Of a stretch of 64,000 bases of DNA, positions 34,160 to 42,804 are shown one piece after another. The stretch covers positions 64,501-128,500 of the forward strand of contig NZ_NIWU01000003.1 of the NCBI RefSeq assembly GCF_002236105.1. Direction: 5' to 3'. The notes beneath the pieces are model-generated. The model searched no databases and was not told where the DNA came from. It saw only the letters and a program-made list of their open reading frames with translations. Each line of letters begins with the position of its first letter. The first letter of the stretch is position 1. This stretch comes from Pseudomonas umsongensis (GTDB taxonomy: Bacteria > Pseudomonadota > Gammaproteobacteria > Pseudomonadales > Pseudomonadaceae). The translations under genes were made by a program, and so were the position numbers.

Positions 34160-35047
34160 TCAGTACCAGCGTTCTTCACCCGCAGGACGCTTCTTGAAGC
34201 GCTTCATGCTCCACATGTATTGGCTCGGATACGCCCGCACATAGCGCTCGACGACCTGGCTCATGGCTGCGCAAGAAGTGGCGGTATCGGTGCTGTACAT
34301 GGCCTCGGGCGCGGCTTCCAGGATCACCTTGTAGCCCGAACCGTCCGGCAACCGCAGGGCATGCAGGAACACGCCCACCGCTTTGCCACCGGCGAGCATG
34401 TTCGGCACAAACTTGCTGGTCAGCGCCTGTACGGCGAAGAACGGCACGAAGATCCCCGCGGATTCGGCCGGTTCCGGGTCGGCTGGAATACCCACCGCAC
34501 CACCTCTGCGCACTTCCTTGATCACACTGAGGATGCCTTCCTTGGTGGAAGCGGCCACCTTGTTGCCCAGTTGAACCCGTTGCTTTTGCAGCAACTCATC
34601 CACCGCCTTCAATTTTGGCGGGCGATAGAAAATGATCGGTTTGCACTGGCTGCAGTAGAAATGGTTGAGCACTTCCCAGTTGCCCAGGTGACTGGTGATG
34701 CCCACCACGCCTTTGCCGGAGGCGAGGGCGTCTTTCAATACGTCGAGGCCTTCCACCTCGCGAACCAGGTCGATGGAGCGCTGGGCCGGCCAGATCCAGG
34801 CACAGGCGCTTTCAGTCAGGGACTTGCCAATGTCCCGCAAGCTCTGGCCCACCAGGCGCTCACGCTCGGCGGGGTCCATATCGGGAAAGCACTTGGACAG
34901 ATTGATCCGCACCACATCGCGGGAACGGTTCGGGGTTTTCCACATGACCCAGCCTATCGCCGAGCCCACGGCTTGAACGGCCCGCCACGGAAGCAGGGCA
35001 AACAGCCGCAGAGCGCCTACCAGCAAGGCGCCTTTCAACTTATCCAC
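34160..35047 (-). CDS. htrB: Lipid A biosynthesis lauroyl acyltransferase (HtrB/LpxL family)
   Basis: 295 residues. An N-terminal hydrophobic anchor lies at about 7-37. The catalytic HX4E is HLGNWE (120-125). ADPEPAESAGIFVPFFAVQA is typical of the family. The enzyme adds a secondary acyl chain (laurate or 2-hydroxylaurate in Pseudomonas) to lipid A at the inner membrane. The start is GTG with AGGAG seven bases upstream. The start codon lies inside a perfect DnaA box (35040-35048), which is unusual. The downstream neighbour is convergent. Confidence 0.93.
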   Translation of the reverse strand: MDKLKGALLVGALRLFALLPWRAVQAVGSAIGWVMWKTPNRSRDVVRINLSKCFPDMDPAERERLVGQSLRDIGKSLTESACAWIWPAQRSIDLVREVEGLDVLKDALASGKGVVGITSHLGNWEVLNHFYCSQCKPIIFYRPPKLKAVDELLQKQRVQLGNKVAASTKEGILSVIKEVRRGGAVGIPADPEPAESAGIFVPFFAVQALTSKFVPNMLAGGKAVGVFLHALRLPDGSGYKVILEAAPEAMYSTDTATSCAAMSQVVERYVRAYPSQYMWSMKRFKKRPAGEERWY

Positions 35048-35087
35048 AGGTCACTCCTGATCTTGTGCTGTGCGCGAGGCGGCCATT

Positions 35088-35645
35088 CTAACCGCCGTTG
35101 ACCAGCATCGCGTAGCGATCGCAATCGCGGGTGTGGTCCATGACCATGCCCGATGCCTGCATCAGTGCGTAGCAAATGGTCGGGCCAACGAAGGTGAACC
35201 CGGCCTTTTTCAAGCCTTTGCTCATCTCCACTGCCTCGGGTGTGATCGCCGGCACTTCGCTGCGATCCTTGAAATGATTGATCTTCGGCACACCGCCGAC
35301 AAAGGACCAGAGAAACGCCACCGGATCCTCCAGCGCCATCCAGGCCTGGGCATTGCGTCGGGCCGCATTAAGCTTGAGGCGATTGCGGATGATCCCCGGG
35401 TCGAGCATCAGTTCATCGATTTCCGCGTCGCTCATCTGCGCCACGCGCTGGACGTCGAAGCCGTACATCACCCGGCGATAATGCTCGCGCTTGCGCAACA
35501 CGGTGATCCAGGAAAGGCCGGCCTGGAACCCTTCGAGCAAAAGCAACTCGAACAATGCCTGCGCATCGCGTAGCGGCGTGCCCCACTCCTGATCGTGATA
35601 AGCCATGTACAGCGGATCTTCGGTACACCAAAAGCAGCGTGGCAT
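35088..35645 (-). CDS. tag: DNA-3-methyladenine glycosylase I
   Basis: 185 residues, starting MPRCFWCTEDPLYMAYHDQE. The zinc-snap ligands are visible: C4 and H17 near the N-terminus, and H and C in MVMDHTRDCDRY near the end. The helix-hairpin-helix core holds LLLEGFQAGLSWITVLRKR and FVGPTICYALMQASGMV. It excises 3-methyladenine in base excision repair. I chose the start at 35645 from family alignment; the open frame extends much further upstream across glyQ on the other strand. It is divergent from glyQ. Confidence 0.96.
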   Translation of the reverse strand: MPRCFWCTEDPLYMAYHDQEWGTPLRDAQALFELLLLEGFQAGLSWITVLRKREHYRRVMYGFDVQRVAQMSDAEIDELMLDPGIIRNRLKLNAARRNAQAWMALEDPVAFLWSFVGGVPKINHFKDRSEVPAITPEAVEMSKGLKKAGFTFVGPTICYALMQASGMVMDHTRDCDRYAMLVNGG

Positions 35646-35726
35646 AGGGCTCCAGGGGGCGTGCGCAGCAACGAATCGGGTATACTCCCGCTCTTTAAAT
35701 CGCAGCCCAAGAAACAGGTGAATTTC

Positions 35727-36680
35727 GTGAGCCAGCCTACGCCAGCCGTGCGTACCTTCCAAGACTTGATCCTCGCCCTCCAGCAATACTGGGCCGAGCA
35801 AGGTTGTGTGGTACTTCAGCCCTACGATATGGAAGTAGGCGCCGGCACTTTCCACACCGCTACATTCCTGCGCGCCATTGGCCCGGAAACCTGGAACGCC
35901 GCTTATGTACAGCCAAGTCGTCGCCCGACTGACGGCCGCTACGGCGAAAACCCGAACCGTCTGCAGCACTACTACCAGTTCCAGGTGGTGCTCAAGCCGA
36001 ACCCGGACAACTTCCAGGAACTGTACCTGGGCTCCCTCAAGCACGTGGGCCTGGACCCATTGGTGCATGACATTCGGTTCGTCGAAGACAACTGGGAATC
36101 GCCGACCCTCGGCGCCTGGGGTCTGGGCTGGGAAGTCTGGCTCAACGGCATGGAAGTGACCCAGTTCACCTACTTCCAGCAAGCGGGCGGCATCGAATGC
36201 TACCCGGTAACCGGCGAGATCACTTACGGCCTCGAGCGCCTGGCCATGTACCTGCAAGGCGTGGATTCGGTCTACGACCTGGTCTGGGCTGACGGTCCGT
36301 TCGGCAAAGTGACCTACGGCGACGTGTTCCACCAGAACGAAGTGGAGCAGTCGACCTACAACTTCGAACACGCCAACGTCGAGAAGCTGTTCGAATTGTT
36401 CGATTTCTACGAAAGCGAAGCCAAGCGCCTGATCGAACTCGACCAGCCGCTGCCGTTGCCAAGCTACGAAATGGTGTTGAAGGCGTCCCATACCTTCAAC
36501 CTGCTGGATGCGCGCCGGGCGATTTCCGTGACTGCGCGTCAGCAATACATCCTGCGTGTTCGCACCCTGGCGCGTTCCGTTGCGCAAGCCTACCTGCTGG
36601 CTCGCGCCAAGCTGGGCTTCCCGATGGCGACCCCGGACCTGCGTGACGAAGTACTGGCCAAGCTGGAGGCTGCACAATGA
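35727..36680 (+). CDS. glyQ: Glycyl-tRNA synthetase alpha subunit
   Basis: 317 residues, the catalytic class II subunit of the heterotetrameric (alpha2beta2) enzyme. Family blocks: TFQDLILALQQYWAEQGCVV, EVGAGTFHPATFLRA-like EVGAGTFHTATFLRA, QPSRRPTDGRYGENPNRLQH, GWEVWLNGMEVTQFTYFQQA and EITYGLERLAMYLQGV. The start is GTG at 35727 with CAGGTGA upstream, giving the usual MSQPTPAVRTFQ N-terminus. Its end overlaps glyS by 4 bases. A TATACT element at 35681-35686 may be its -10 box, but I see no good -35. Confidence 0.97.
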   Translation: MSQPTPAVRTFQDLILALQQYWAEQGCVVLQPYDMEVGAGTFHTATFLRAIGPETWNAAYVQPSRRPTDGRYGENPNRLQHYYQFQVVLKPNPDNFQELYLGSLKHVGLDPLVHDIRFVEDNWESPTLGAWGLGWEVWLNGMEVTQFTYFQQAGGIECYPVTGEITYGLERLAMYLQGVDSVYDLVWADGPFGKVTYGDVFHQNEVEQSTYNFEHANVEKLFELFDFYESEAKRLIELDQPLPLPSYEMVLKASHTFNLLDARRAISVTARQQYILRVRTLARSVAQAYLLARAKLGFPMATPDLRDEVLAKLEAAQ

Positions 36681-38731
36681 GTGCTCTGGATTTTCTGGTT
36701 GAATTGGGCACTGAAGAACTGCCACCCAAGGCCCTGAACACCCTGGCCGAGGCATTCCTTGCCGGTATCGACAAGGGCCTGCAAGCTGCCGGCCTGAACT
36801 ACGAGACCAAAACCGTATACGCCGCGCCACGCCGTCTGGCGGTGCTGATCACCTCGCTGGCCACCCAGCAGCCGGATCGCAGCATCAACCTCGATGGCCC
36901 GCCACGCCAGGCCGCGTTCGATGCCGAAGGCAACCCGACTCAAGCGGCACTGGGCTTTGCCAAGAAATGTGGGGTCGACCTGAGCGAAATCGATCAGAGC
37001 GGTCCGAAACTGCGTTACAGCCAGAGCATTGCCGGCAAGCCGACCGCGAGCCTGCTGCCGACCATCGTCGAAGATTCGTTGAACGACCTGCCGATCCCTA
37101 AACGCATGCGTTGGGGTGCGCGCAAGGAAGAATTCGTGCGTCCGACCCAATGGCTGGTGATGCTGCTCGGCGACCAGGTCATCGATTGCACCATCCTTGC
37201 CCAGAAGTCCGGCCGCGATTCCCGTGGTCACCGCTTCCACCATCCAGAAAGCGTGCGCATCGGTTCGCCGTCCAGCTACCTGGCCGACCTGCGTGCCGCT
37301 TACGTGCTGGCCGACGCCAACGAGCGTCGCGACATCATCAGCAAGCGCACCGAAGAGCTGGCCACCCGCCAGGAAGGCACGGCAATCGTTCCACCAGCCT
37401 TGCTCGATGAAGTGACCGCGCTGGTCGAGTGGCCGGTGCCGCTGGTGTGCTCGTTCGAGGAGCGTTTCCTCGACGTGCCGCAAGAAGCGCTGATCACCAC
37501 CATGCAGGATAACCAGAAGTACTTCTGCCTGCTGGATGCTGAAGGCAAGTTGCTGCCACGTTTCATTACCGTGGCCAACATCGAAAGCAAAGACCCGCAG
37601 CAGATCATCGCCGGTAACGAAAAAGTGGTTCGCCCACGCCTGACTGACGCCGAGTTCTTCTTCAAGCAAGACAAGAAGCAGAAGCTCGAAGAATTCAACC
37701 AGCGTCTGCAGAACGTGGTGTTCCAGGAAAAACTCGGCAGCGTCTACGACAAGGCCGAGCGCGTTTCCAAGCTCGCCGCCTACATCGCTGCGCGCATCGG
37801 CGGCAACGCTTCGTGGGCCGCTCGTGCAGGCTTGCTGTCGAAATGCGACCTGGCCACCGAAATGGTCGGCGAGTTCCCGGAGATGCAAGGTGTCGCCGGC
37901 TACTACTACGCCCTCAATGACGGCGAGCCGGAAGATGTCGCCCTGGCACTGAACGAGCAATACATGCCGCGCGGTGCCGGTGCCGAATTGCCTGCCACCC
38001 TGACCGGTGCGGCCGTGGCCATCGCCGACAAGCTCGACACCCTCGTGGGGATTTTCGGGATCGGCATGCTGCCGACCGGTAGCAAAGACCCCTATGCCCT
38101 GCGCCGTGCCGCACTGGGCGTGCTGCGTATCCTGATCGAGAAACAACTGGATCTGGACCTGAACGACGCCGTGGCTTTCGCCGTGAATGCGTTCGGTTCC
38201 AAGGTCAAGGCTGCCGGCCTCAACGATGCCGTACTGGAATTCATCTTCGACCGTCTGCGTGCTCGTTATGAGGATGAAGGCGTCGATGTGGCCACCTACC
38301 TGTCGGTTCGTGCCTTGAACCCGGGCTCGGCCCTGGACTTCGACCAGCGCGTGCAAGCGGTGCAGGCTTTCCGCAAGTTGCCGGAAGCGGCGGCCCTGGC
38401 GGCGGTGAACAAGCGCGTATCGAACTTGCTGAGCAAGGTCGAAGGCTCGGTGCCGACCGTGGTGGAAGCCAAGTACTTCGACAATGCCAACGAGTTCTCC
38501 CTGTACTCGGCGATCCAGCAGGCTGACCAGGCTGTCCAGCCTATGGCCGCGGCACGTCAGTACAGTGAATCGCTGGCTCGCCTGGCTGCATTGCGCGAGC
38601 CGGTGGATGCGTTCTTCGAAGCGGTGATGGTCAATGCGGAAGACGCCAATGTGCGCGCCAACCGTTATGCACTGCTGGCGCGCTTGCGTGGCTTGTTCCT
38701 CGGCGTCGCCGATATTTCGTTGCTGGGGTAA
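36677..38731 (+). CDS. glyS: Glycyl-tRNA synthetase beta subunit
   Basis: 684 residues, the normal length. The beta subunit binds tRNA-Gly and is needed for activity with GlyQ. Seen: LDFLVELGTEELPPKAL at the start, RRLAVLITSL, KRMRWGARKEEFVRPTQW, HRFHHPESVRI, an HD-like central region (LLSKCDLATEMVGEFPEMQG), DKLDTLVGIFGIGMLPTGSK DPYALRR, and a C-terminal DALR-type anticodon region. It overlaps glyQ by ATGA and is followed by gmhB after 6 bases. Confidence 0.98.
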   Translation: MSALDFLVELGTEELPPKALNTLAEAFLAGIDKGLQAAGLNYETKTVYAAPRRLAVLITSLATQQPDRSINLDGPPRQAAFDAEGNPTQAALGFAKKCGVDLSEIDQSGPKLRYSQSIAGKPTASLLPTIVEDSLNDLPIPKRMRWGARKEEFVRPTQWLVMLLGDQVIDCTILAQKSGRDSRGHRFHHPESVRIGSPSSYLADLRAAYVLADANERRDIISKRTEELATRQEGTAIVPPALLDEVTALVEWPVPLVCSFEERFLDVPQEALITTMQDNQKYFCLLDAEGKLLPRFITVANIESKDPQQIIAGNEKVVRPRLTDAEFFFKQDKKQKLEEFNQRLQNVVFQEKLGSVYDKAERVSKLAAYIAARIGGNASWAARAGLLSKCDLATEMVGEFPEMQGVAGYYYALNDGEPEDVALALNEQYMPRGAGAELPATLTGAAVAIADKLDTLVGIFGIGMLPTGSKDPYALRRAALGVLRILIEKQLDLDLNDAVAFAVNAFGSKVKAAGLNDAVLEFIFDRLRARYEDEGVDVATYLSVRALNPGSALDFDQRVQAVQAFRKLPEAAALAAVNKRVSNLLSKVEGSVPTVVEAKYFDNANEFSLYSAIQQADQAVQPMAAARQYSESLARLAALREPVDAFFEAVMVNAEDANVRANRYALLARLRGLFLGVADISLLG

Positions 38732-38737
38732 GACTGT

Positions 38738-39271
38738 TTGAAACTGCTGATTCTCGATCGGGACGGGGTGATCAATTACGACTCCGACGCTTACATCAAG
38801 TCGGTGGAGGAGTGGATTCCACTCCCCGGTTCGATCGAAGCCATCGCGCAGTTGAGCAAGGCTGGCTGGACGGTGGCGGTTGCCACCAACCAGTCGGGCA
38901 TCGCTCGCGGCTATTACGATCTCGCCACCCTCGACGCCATGCACGAGCGCTTGCGCTCACTGGTGGCCGAGCAGGGTGGTGAAGTCGGCCTGATCGTCTA
39001 CTGCCCGCACGGGCCGGACGACGGCTGCGATTGCCGCAAACCCAAACCCGGGATGTTGAAAAACATCGCCGCACATTACAACGTATCGCTGACTGATCTA
39101 TGGTTTGTCGGCGATAGTCTCGGTGACCTGGAAGCCGCCAAAGCCGTCGATTCTCAGCCAGTTTTAGTTAAGACCGGGAAAGGCGAAAAGACTTTGGGCA
39201 AGACCCTACCGGCAGGCACTTTGATTTTCGACGATCTGGCGGCGATTGCCGCAGAACTTATCCACAATTAG
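38738..39271 (+). CDS. gmhB: D-glycero-beta-D-manno-heptose 1,7-bisphosphate 7-phosphatase
   Basis: 177 residues, a HAD phosphatase for ADP-heptose synthesis in LPS core assembly. The nucleophile motif is LDRDGVIN (D7, D9), motif II is ATNQSG, and FVGDSLGDLEAA is motif IV. The zinc-binding loop CPHGPDDGCDCRKPKPGM distinguishes GmhB. The start is TTG at 38738 with GGGGTAAG upstream. A perfect DnaA box covers its last codons (39258-39266). Confidence 0.95.
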   Translation: MKLLILDRDGVINYDSDAYIKSVEEWIPLPGSIEAIAQLSKAGWTVAVATNQSGIARGYYDLATLDAMHERLRSLVAEQGGEVGLIVYCPHGPDDGCDCRKPKPGMLKNIAAHYNVSLTDLWFVGDSLGDLEAAKAVDSQPVLVKTGKGEKTLGKTLPAGTLIFDDLAAIAAELIHN

Positions 39272-39337
39272 AGCGCTTTCGACAGATCGGGAGTGCGCTT
39301 GAACAGTCGGGCAGTGCCCGTAACGGTAAACGTCGCC

Positions 39338-40117
39338 ATGTCGATACTGCAGGCCATCAGAACATTTCTCTTTTACCTGCTGCTGGGCACCAGTTCCCTG
39401 CTGTGGTGCAGCCTGAGTTTTTTTATCGCGCCCTTTCTGCCGTTCAAGGCGCGGTATCGGTTCATCAACGTGTATTGGTGCCGATGCGCCTTGTGGCTGA
39501 GCAAGGTGTTCCTGGGCATTCGCTATGAAGTGAAGGGTGCCGAAAACGTTCCGGCACAGCCCTGCGTGATTCAGTCGAACCACCAGAGCACCTGGGAGAC
39601 GTTCTTCCTCTCGGCCTATTTCGAGCCCTTGAGCCAGGTCCTCAAGCGCGAACTGCTCTACGTGCCTTTCTTCGGCTGGGCCATGGCCATGCTGCGCCCG
39701 ATCGCCATCGACCGGGACAACCCGAAAGCGGCACTCAAGCACGTCGCCAAGAAAGGCGATGAATTGCTCAAGGATAACGTCTGGGTGCTGATTTTCCCCG
39801 AAGGCACGCGCGTTCCCTACGGCACCATCGGCAAATTCTCGCGAGGCGGTACGGCGTTGGCCGTTAATGCCGAGCTACCGGTGCTGCCGATTGCACACAA
39901 CGCTGGCAAGTTCTGGCCAAAAAACGGTTGGGCGAAGAAGCAGGGTGTCATCACCGTGATCATCGGCGCGCCGATGTATGCCGAAGGAAGCGGACCACGC
40001 GCCATCGCCGATTTGAACGATCGGGTTCAGGCCTGGAACGAGCAGATGCAGCGGGAAATGGGCTCTCTGCCACCGACTCCACAAGCACCTGCTGCCAACG
40101 ATCAGGTGGCTGTCTGA
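39338..40117 (+). CDS. plsC: 1-acyl-sn-glycerol-3-phosphate acyltransferase
   Basis: 259 residues. It acylates lysophosphatidic acid to phosphatidic acid at the inner membrane. One N-terminal hydrophobic region covers about 8-35. Acyltransferase motif I is NHQSTWETFF, where HX4E replaces the usual HX4D, and motif III is FPEGTR (153-158). I chose the ATG at 39338 (MSILQAIRTFLFYLLLG) from family length; the open frame begins 15 codons earlier at a GTG with GGGAG. It is the last gene of glyQ-glyS-gmhB-plsC and converges with gyrB. Confidence 0.93.
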   Translation: MSILQAIRTFLFYLLLGTSSLLWCSLSFFIAPFLPFKARYRFINVYWCRCALWLSKVFLGIRYEVKGAENVPAQPCVIQSNHQSTWETFFLSAYFEPLSQVLKRELLYVPFFGWAMAMLRPIAIDRDNPKAALKHVAKKGDELLKDNVWVLIFPEGTRVPYGTIGKFSRGGTALAVNAELPVLPIAHNAGKFWPKNGWAKKQGVITVIIGAPMYAEGSGPRAIADLNDRVQAWNEQMQREMGSLPPTPQAPAANDQVAV

Positions 40118-40246
40118 GGTTCTGTGGATAACCTGTGTACCGTTTGTGAGAAAAGTGCTGTTTTTTGATTCTAACTTGATGATTTATATAGATATTTCTT
40201 AAACCGTAAAAAAACCAAAAAACGTGCATAAGTTTTTTTTGGGCGC

Positions 40247-40277
40247 AAAAAAACCGGCTGATATAGCCGGTTTTTTT
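40247..40277 (+). terminator. Rho-independent terminator after plsC
   Basis: AAAAAAACCGGCT / AGCCGGTTTTTTT with a short GATAT loop, 130 bases past the plsC stop in the A/T-rich gap before gyrB. It is symmetric enough to work on either strand. Confidence 0.82.
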
Positions 40278-40329
40278 ATGCCTGTAATGTGGGTGTTTCA
40301 CACTTGCAGAGGATTTACTTTTTTCCACA

Positions 40330-40360
40330 AAAAAGGCCAACGCGCGACGTTGGCCTTTTT
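40330..40360 (-). terminator. Rho-independent terminator of gyrB
   Basis: AAAAAGGCCAACG / CGTTGGCCTTTTT with a CGCGA loop, 22 bases past the gyrB stop. On the minus strand it ends with a T-run, closing the dnaA-dnaN-recF-gyrB unit. Confidence 0.9.
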
Positions 40361-40381
40361 CGTTTGGCGATTGAACCGGGA

Positions 40382-42799
40382 TCAGAAATCCAGGTTGGAA
40401 ACCGCCAGGGCGTTGCTTTCGATGAAGTCACGGCGAGGCTCGACCGCATCACCCATCAGGGTGTTGAAGATCTGGTCCGCGCCAATGGCGTCCTCGATGG
40501 TTACTTTCAGCATCCGGCGAACGCTTGGGTCCATGGTGGTTTCCCACAGCTGGTCCGGGTTCATTTCACCCAGTCCTTTGTATCGCTGAATGGTGTGGCG
40601 CTTGGTGCTTTCAGCCATCAACCATTCCAGGGCTTCCTTGAACTCGGTGACCGCTTTCTTACGCTCGCCACGCTGGATGTACGCTCCATCGTCGAGCAGA
40701 GTGCTCAACTGAGCGCCCAGTGATACGACGGTCTTGTAGTCGTTGCTACCGAAGAAGTCACGGTTGAACGTGACGTAGTTCGACAGGCCGTGGGAGATCA
40801 GCTCGACCTCTGGCAGCCAGACATTACGCTCACGGTCTTCACGCAGGCTGGCCTTGTAGACCAGGCCAGACTTCTCGACGGTGCGCAGACGCACTTCATA
40901 CTGGGCCAGCCAATCCTGCATCGCTGCGTGATCGGACAGTTGCTCCAGGCTCACGGCCGGCAGGTAGATGAAGTGCTCGGTCAGTTCCTGTGGGTACAGG
41001 CGCGACAGACGCTTGAGGGTCTTCATCACCAGGCGGAAGTCATTCACCAGGCGCTCAAGGGCTTCGCCGGAGATACCCGGTGCCTCTTCATTCAGGTGCA
41101 GGCTCGCATCTTCCAGGGCCGACTGCGTCATGTACTCTTCCATGGCGTCGTCGTCTTTGATGTATTGCTCTTGCTTGCCCTTCTTGACCTTGTACAGCGG
41201 TGGCTGGGCAATATAGATGTAGCCGCGCTCGATCAACTCTGGGAGCTGACGGAAGAAGAACGTCAGCAGCAGGGTACGAATGTGCGAACCGTCGACGTCA
41301 GCATCGGTCATGATGATGATGTTGTGATAACGCAACTTGTCGATGTTGTACTCTTCGCGACCGATGCCGCAGCCGAGCGCGGTGATCAAGGTGCCCACTT
41401 CCTGGGACGAGATCATCTTGTCGAAACGTGCCTTCTCGACGTTCAGGATCTTACCCTTGAGCGGGAGGATCGCCTGGGTCTTGCGGTTGCGTCCCTGCTT
41501 GGCGGAGCCGCCAGCAGAGTCACCTTCCACGAGGTACAGTTCGGAGAGGGCAGGGTCCTTTTCCTGGCAGTCAGCCAGTTTGCCCGGCAGGCCGGCGATG
41601 TCCAGCGCGCCTTTGCGGCGGGTCATCTCACGGGCCTTGCGCGCCGCTTCACGAGCACGTGCCGCGTCGATCATCTTGCCGACAACCAGCTTGGCTTCGT
41701 TCGGGTTTTCCAGCAGGAAGTCGGAGAAGTACTTGCCCATTTCCTGTTCGACCGCGGTCTTCACTTCGGAAGAAACCAGCTTGTCCTTGGTCTGGGAGCT
41801 GAACTTCGGATCCGGCACTTTTACCGAAATGATCGCGGTCAGGCCTTCACGGGCATCGTCACCGGTGGTCGCGACCTTGTGCTTCTTCGCCAGGCCTTCG
41901 GCTTCGATATACGTATTGAGGTTACGCGTCAGGGCGGAACGGAAACCCACCAGGTGAGTACCGCCATCGCGCTGCGGAATGTTGTTGGTGAAGCACAACA
42001 GGTTCTCGTTGAAGCTGTCGTTCCACTGCAGGGCGATTTCTACGCCGATGCCGTCTTCGCGCTGGATGTTGAAATGGAACACCTGGTTGACCGGGGTCTT
42101 GTTGGTGTTCAGGTATTCAACGAACGCGCGCAAGCCGCCTTCGTACTTGAACAGTTCTTCCTTGCCGCTGCGCTCATCCTTGAGGACGATGCCGACACCG
42201 GAGTTGAGGAAGGACAGTTCACGAATCCGCTTGGCCAGGATGTCCCAGCTGAAGTGGATGTTCTTGAAGGTTTCGCTGGAAGCCTTGAAGTGGATCTGGG
42301 TGCCGGTGGTTTCGCTGTCGCCAACGATCTTCATCGGTTCCTGCGGAACACCATGGACGTAGGTCTGTTCCCAGATCTTGCCGCTACGGCGAACGGTGAG
42401 GACGAGCTCTTCAGACAGTGCGTTCACTACCGACACGCCTACACCGTGCAGGCCGCCGGATACCTTGTAGGAGTTGTCATCGAACTTACCGCCGGCGTGC
42501 AGCACGGTCATGATGACCTCGGCTGCCGAAACGCCTTCTTCCTTGTGCACGTCTACCGGGATGCCACGACCGTTGTCTTTGACGGTGATGGATTCATCCG
42601 GGTGAATGATGATGCTGATGTCGTCGCAGTGGCCGGCGAGCGCTTCGTCGATCGAGTTATCGACCACCTCGAACACCATGTGGTGCAGACCGCTGCCATC
42701 GTCGGTGTCACCAATGTACATACCGGGACGTTTGCGTACGGCATCCAGGCCTTTCAGCACTTTAATGCTCGTTGAGTCGTACGTATTTTCTTCGCTCAA
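40382..42799 (-). CDS. gyrB: DNA gyrase subunit B
   Basis: 805 residues. The GHKL ATPase domain has EVVDNSIDEALAGHC and GRGIPVDVHKEEG, followed by the transducer domain. The TOPRIM domain has LVEGDSAGGSAKQGRNRKTQ and DADVDGSHIRTLLLTFFFR. The long form carries the insertion typical of gram-negative GyrB. With GyrA it introduces negative supercoils. I chose TTG at 42799, preceded by GGGAGTGAAGG, since it gives the usual (M)SEENTYDSTSIKVLKGL start and normal length; a GTG three codons earlier is possible. recF ends 5 bases upstream. Confidence 0.97.
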   Translation of the reverse strand: MSEENTYDSTSIKVLKGLDAVRKRPGMYIGDTDDGSGLHHMVFEVVDNSIDEALAGHCDDISIIIHPDESITVKDNGRGIPVDVHKEEGVSAAEVIMTVLHAGGKFDDNSYKVSGGLHGVGVSVVNALSEELVLTVRRSGKIWEQTYVHGVPQEPMKIVGDSETTGTQIHFKASSETFKNIHFSWDILAKRIRELSFLNSGVGIVLKDERSGKEELFKYEGGLRAFVEYLNTNKTPVNQVFHFNIQREDGIGVEIALQWNDSFNENLLCFTNNIPQRDGGTHLVGFRSALTRNLNTYIEAEGLAKKHKVATTGDDAREGLTAIISVKVPDPKFSSQTKDKLVSSEVKTAVEQEMGKYFSDFLLENPNEAKLVVGKMIDAARAREAARKAREMTRRKGALDIAGLPGKLADCQEKDPALSELYLVEGDSAGGSAKQGRNRKTQAILPLKGKILNVEKARFDKMISSQEVGTLITALGCGIGREEYNIDKLRYHNIIIMTDADVDGSHIRTLLLTFFFRQLPELIERGYIYIAQPPLYKVKKGKQEQYIKDDDAMEEYMTQSALEDASLHLNEEAPGISGEALERLVNDFRLVMKTLKRLSRLYPQELTEHFIYLPAVSLEQLSDHAAMQDWLAQYEVRLRTVEKSGLVYKASLREDRERNVWLPEVELISHGLSNYVTFNRDFFGSNDYKTVVSLGAQLSTLLDDGAYIQRGERKKAVTEFKEALEWLMAESTKRHTIQRYKGLGEMNPDQLWETTMDPSVRRMLKVTIEDAIGADQIFNTLMGDAVEPRRDFIESNALAVSNLDF

Positions 42800-42804
42800 T
42801 GCCT

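Noticed and set aside
35646..36830. N-terminal extension of tag across glyQ
   Set aside because: Family members start at MPRCFWC; the upstream part is antisense to glyQ.
36590..38944. 784-codon open frame antisense to glyS
   Set aside because: A shadow of the conserved glyS frame; composition is not protein-like.
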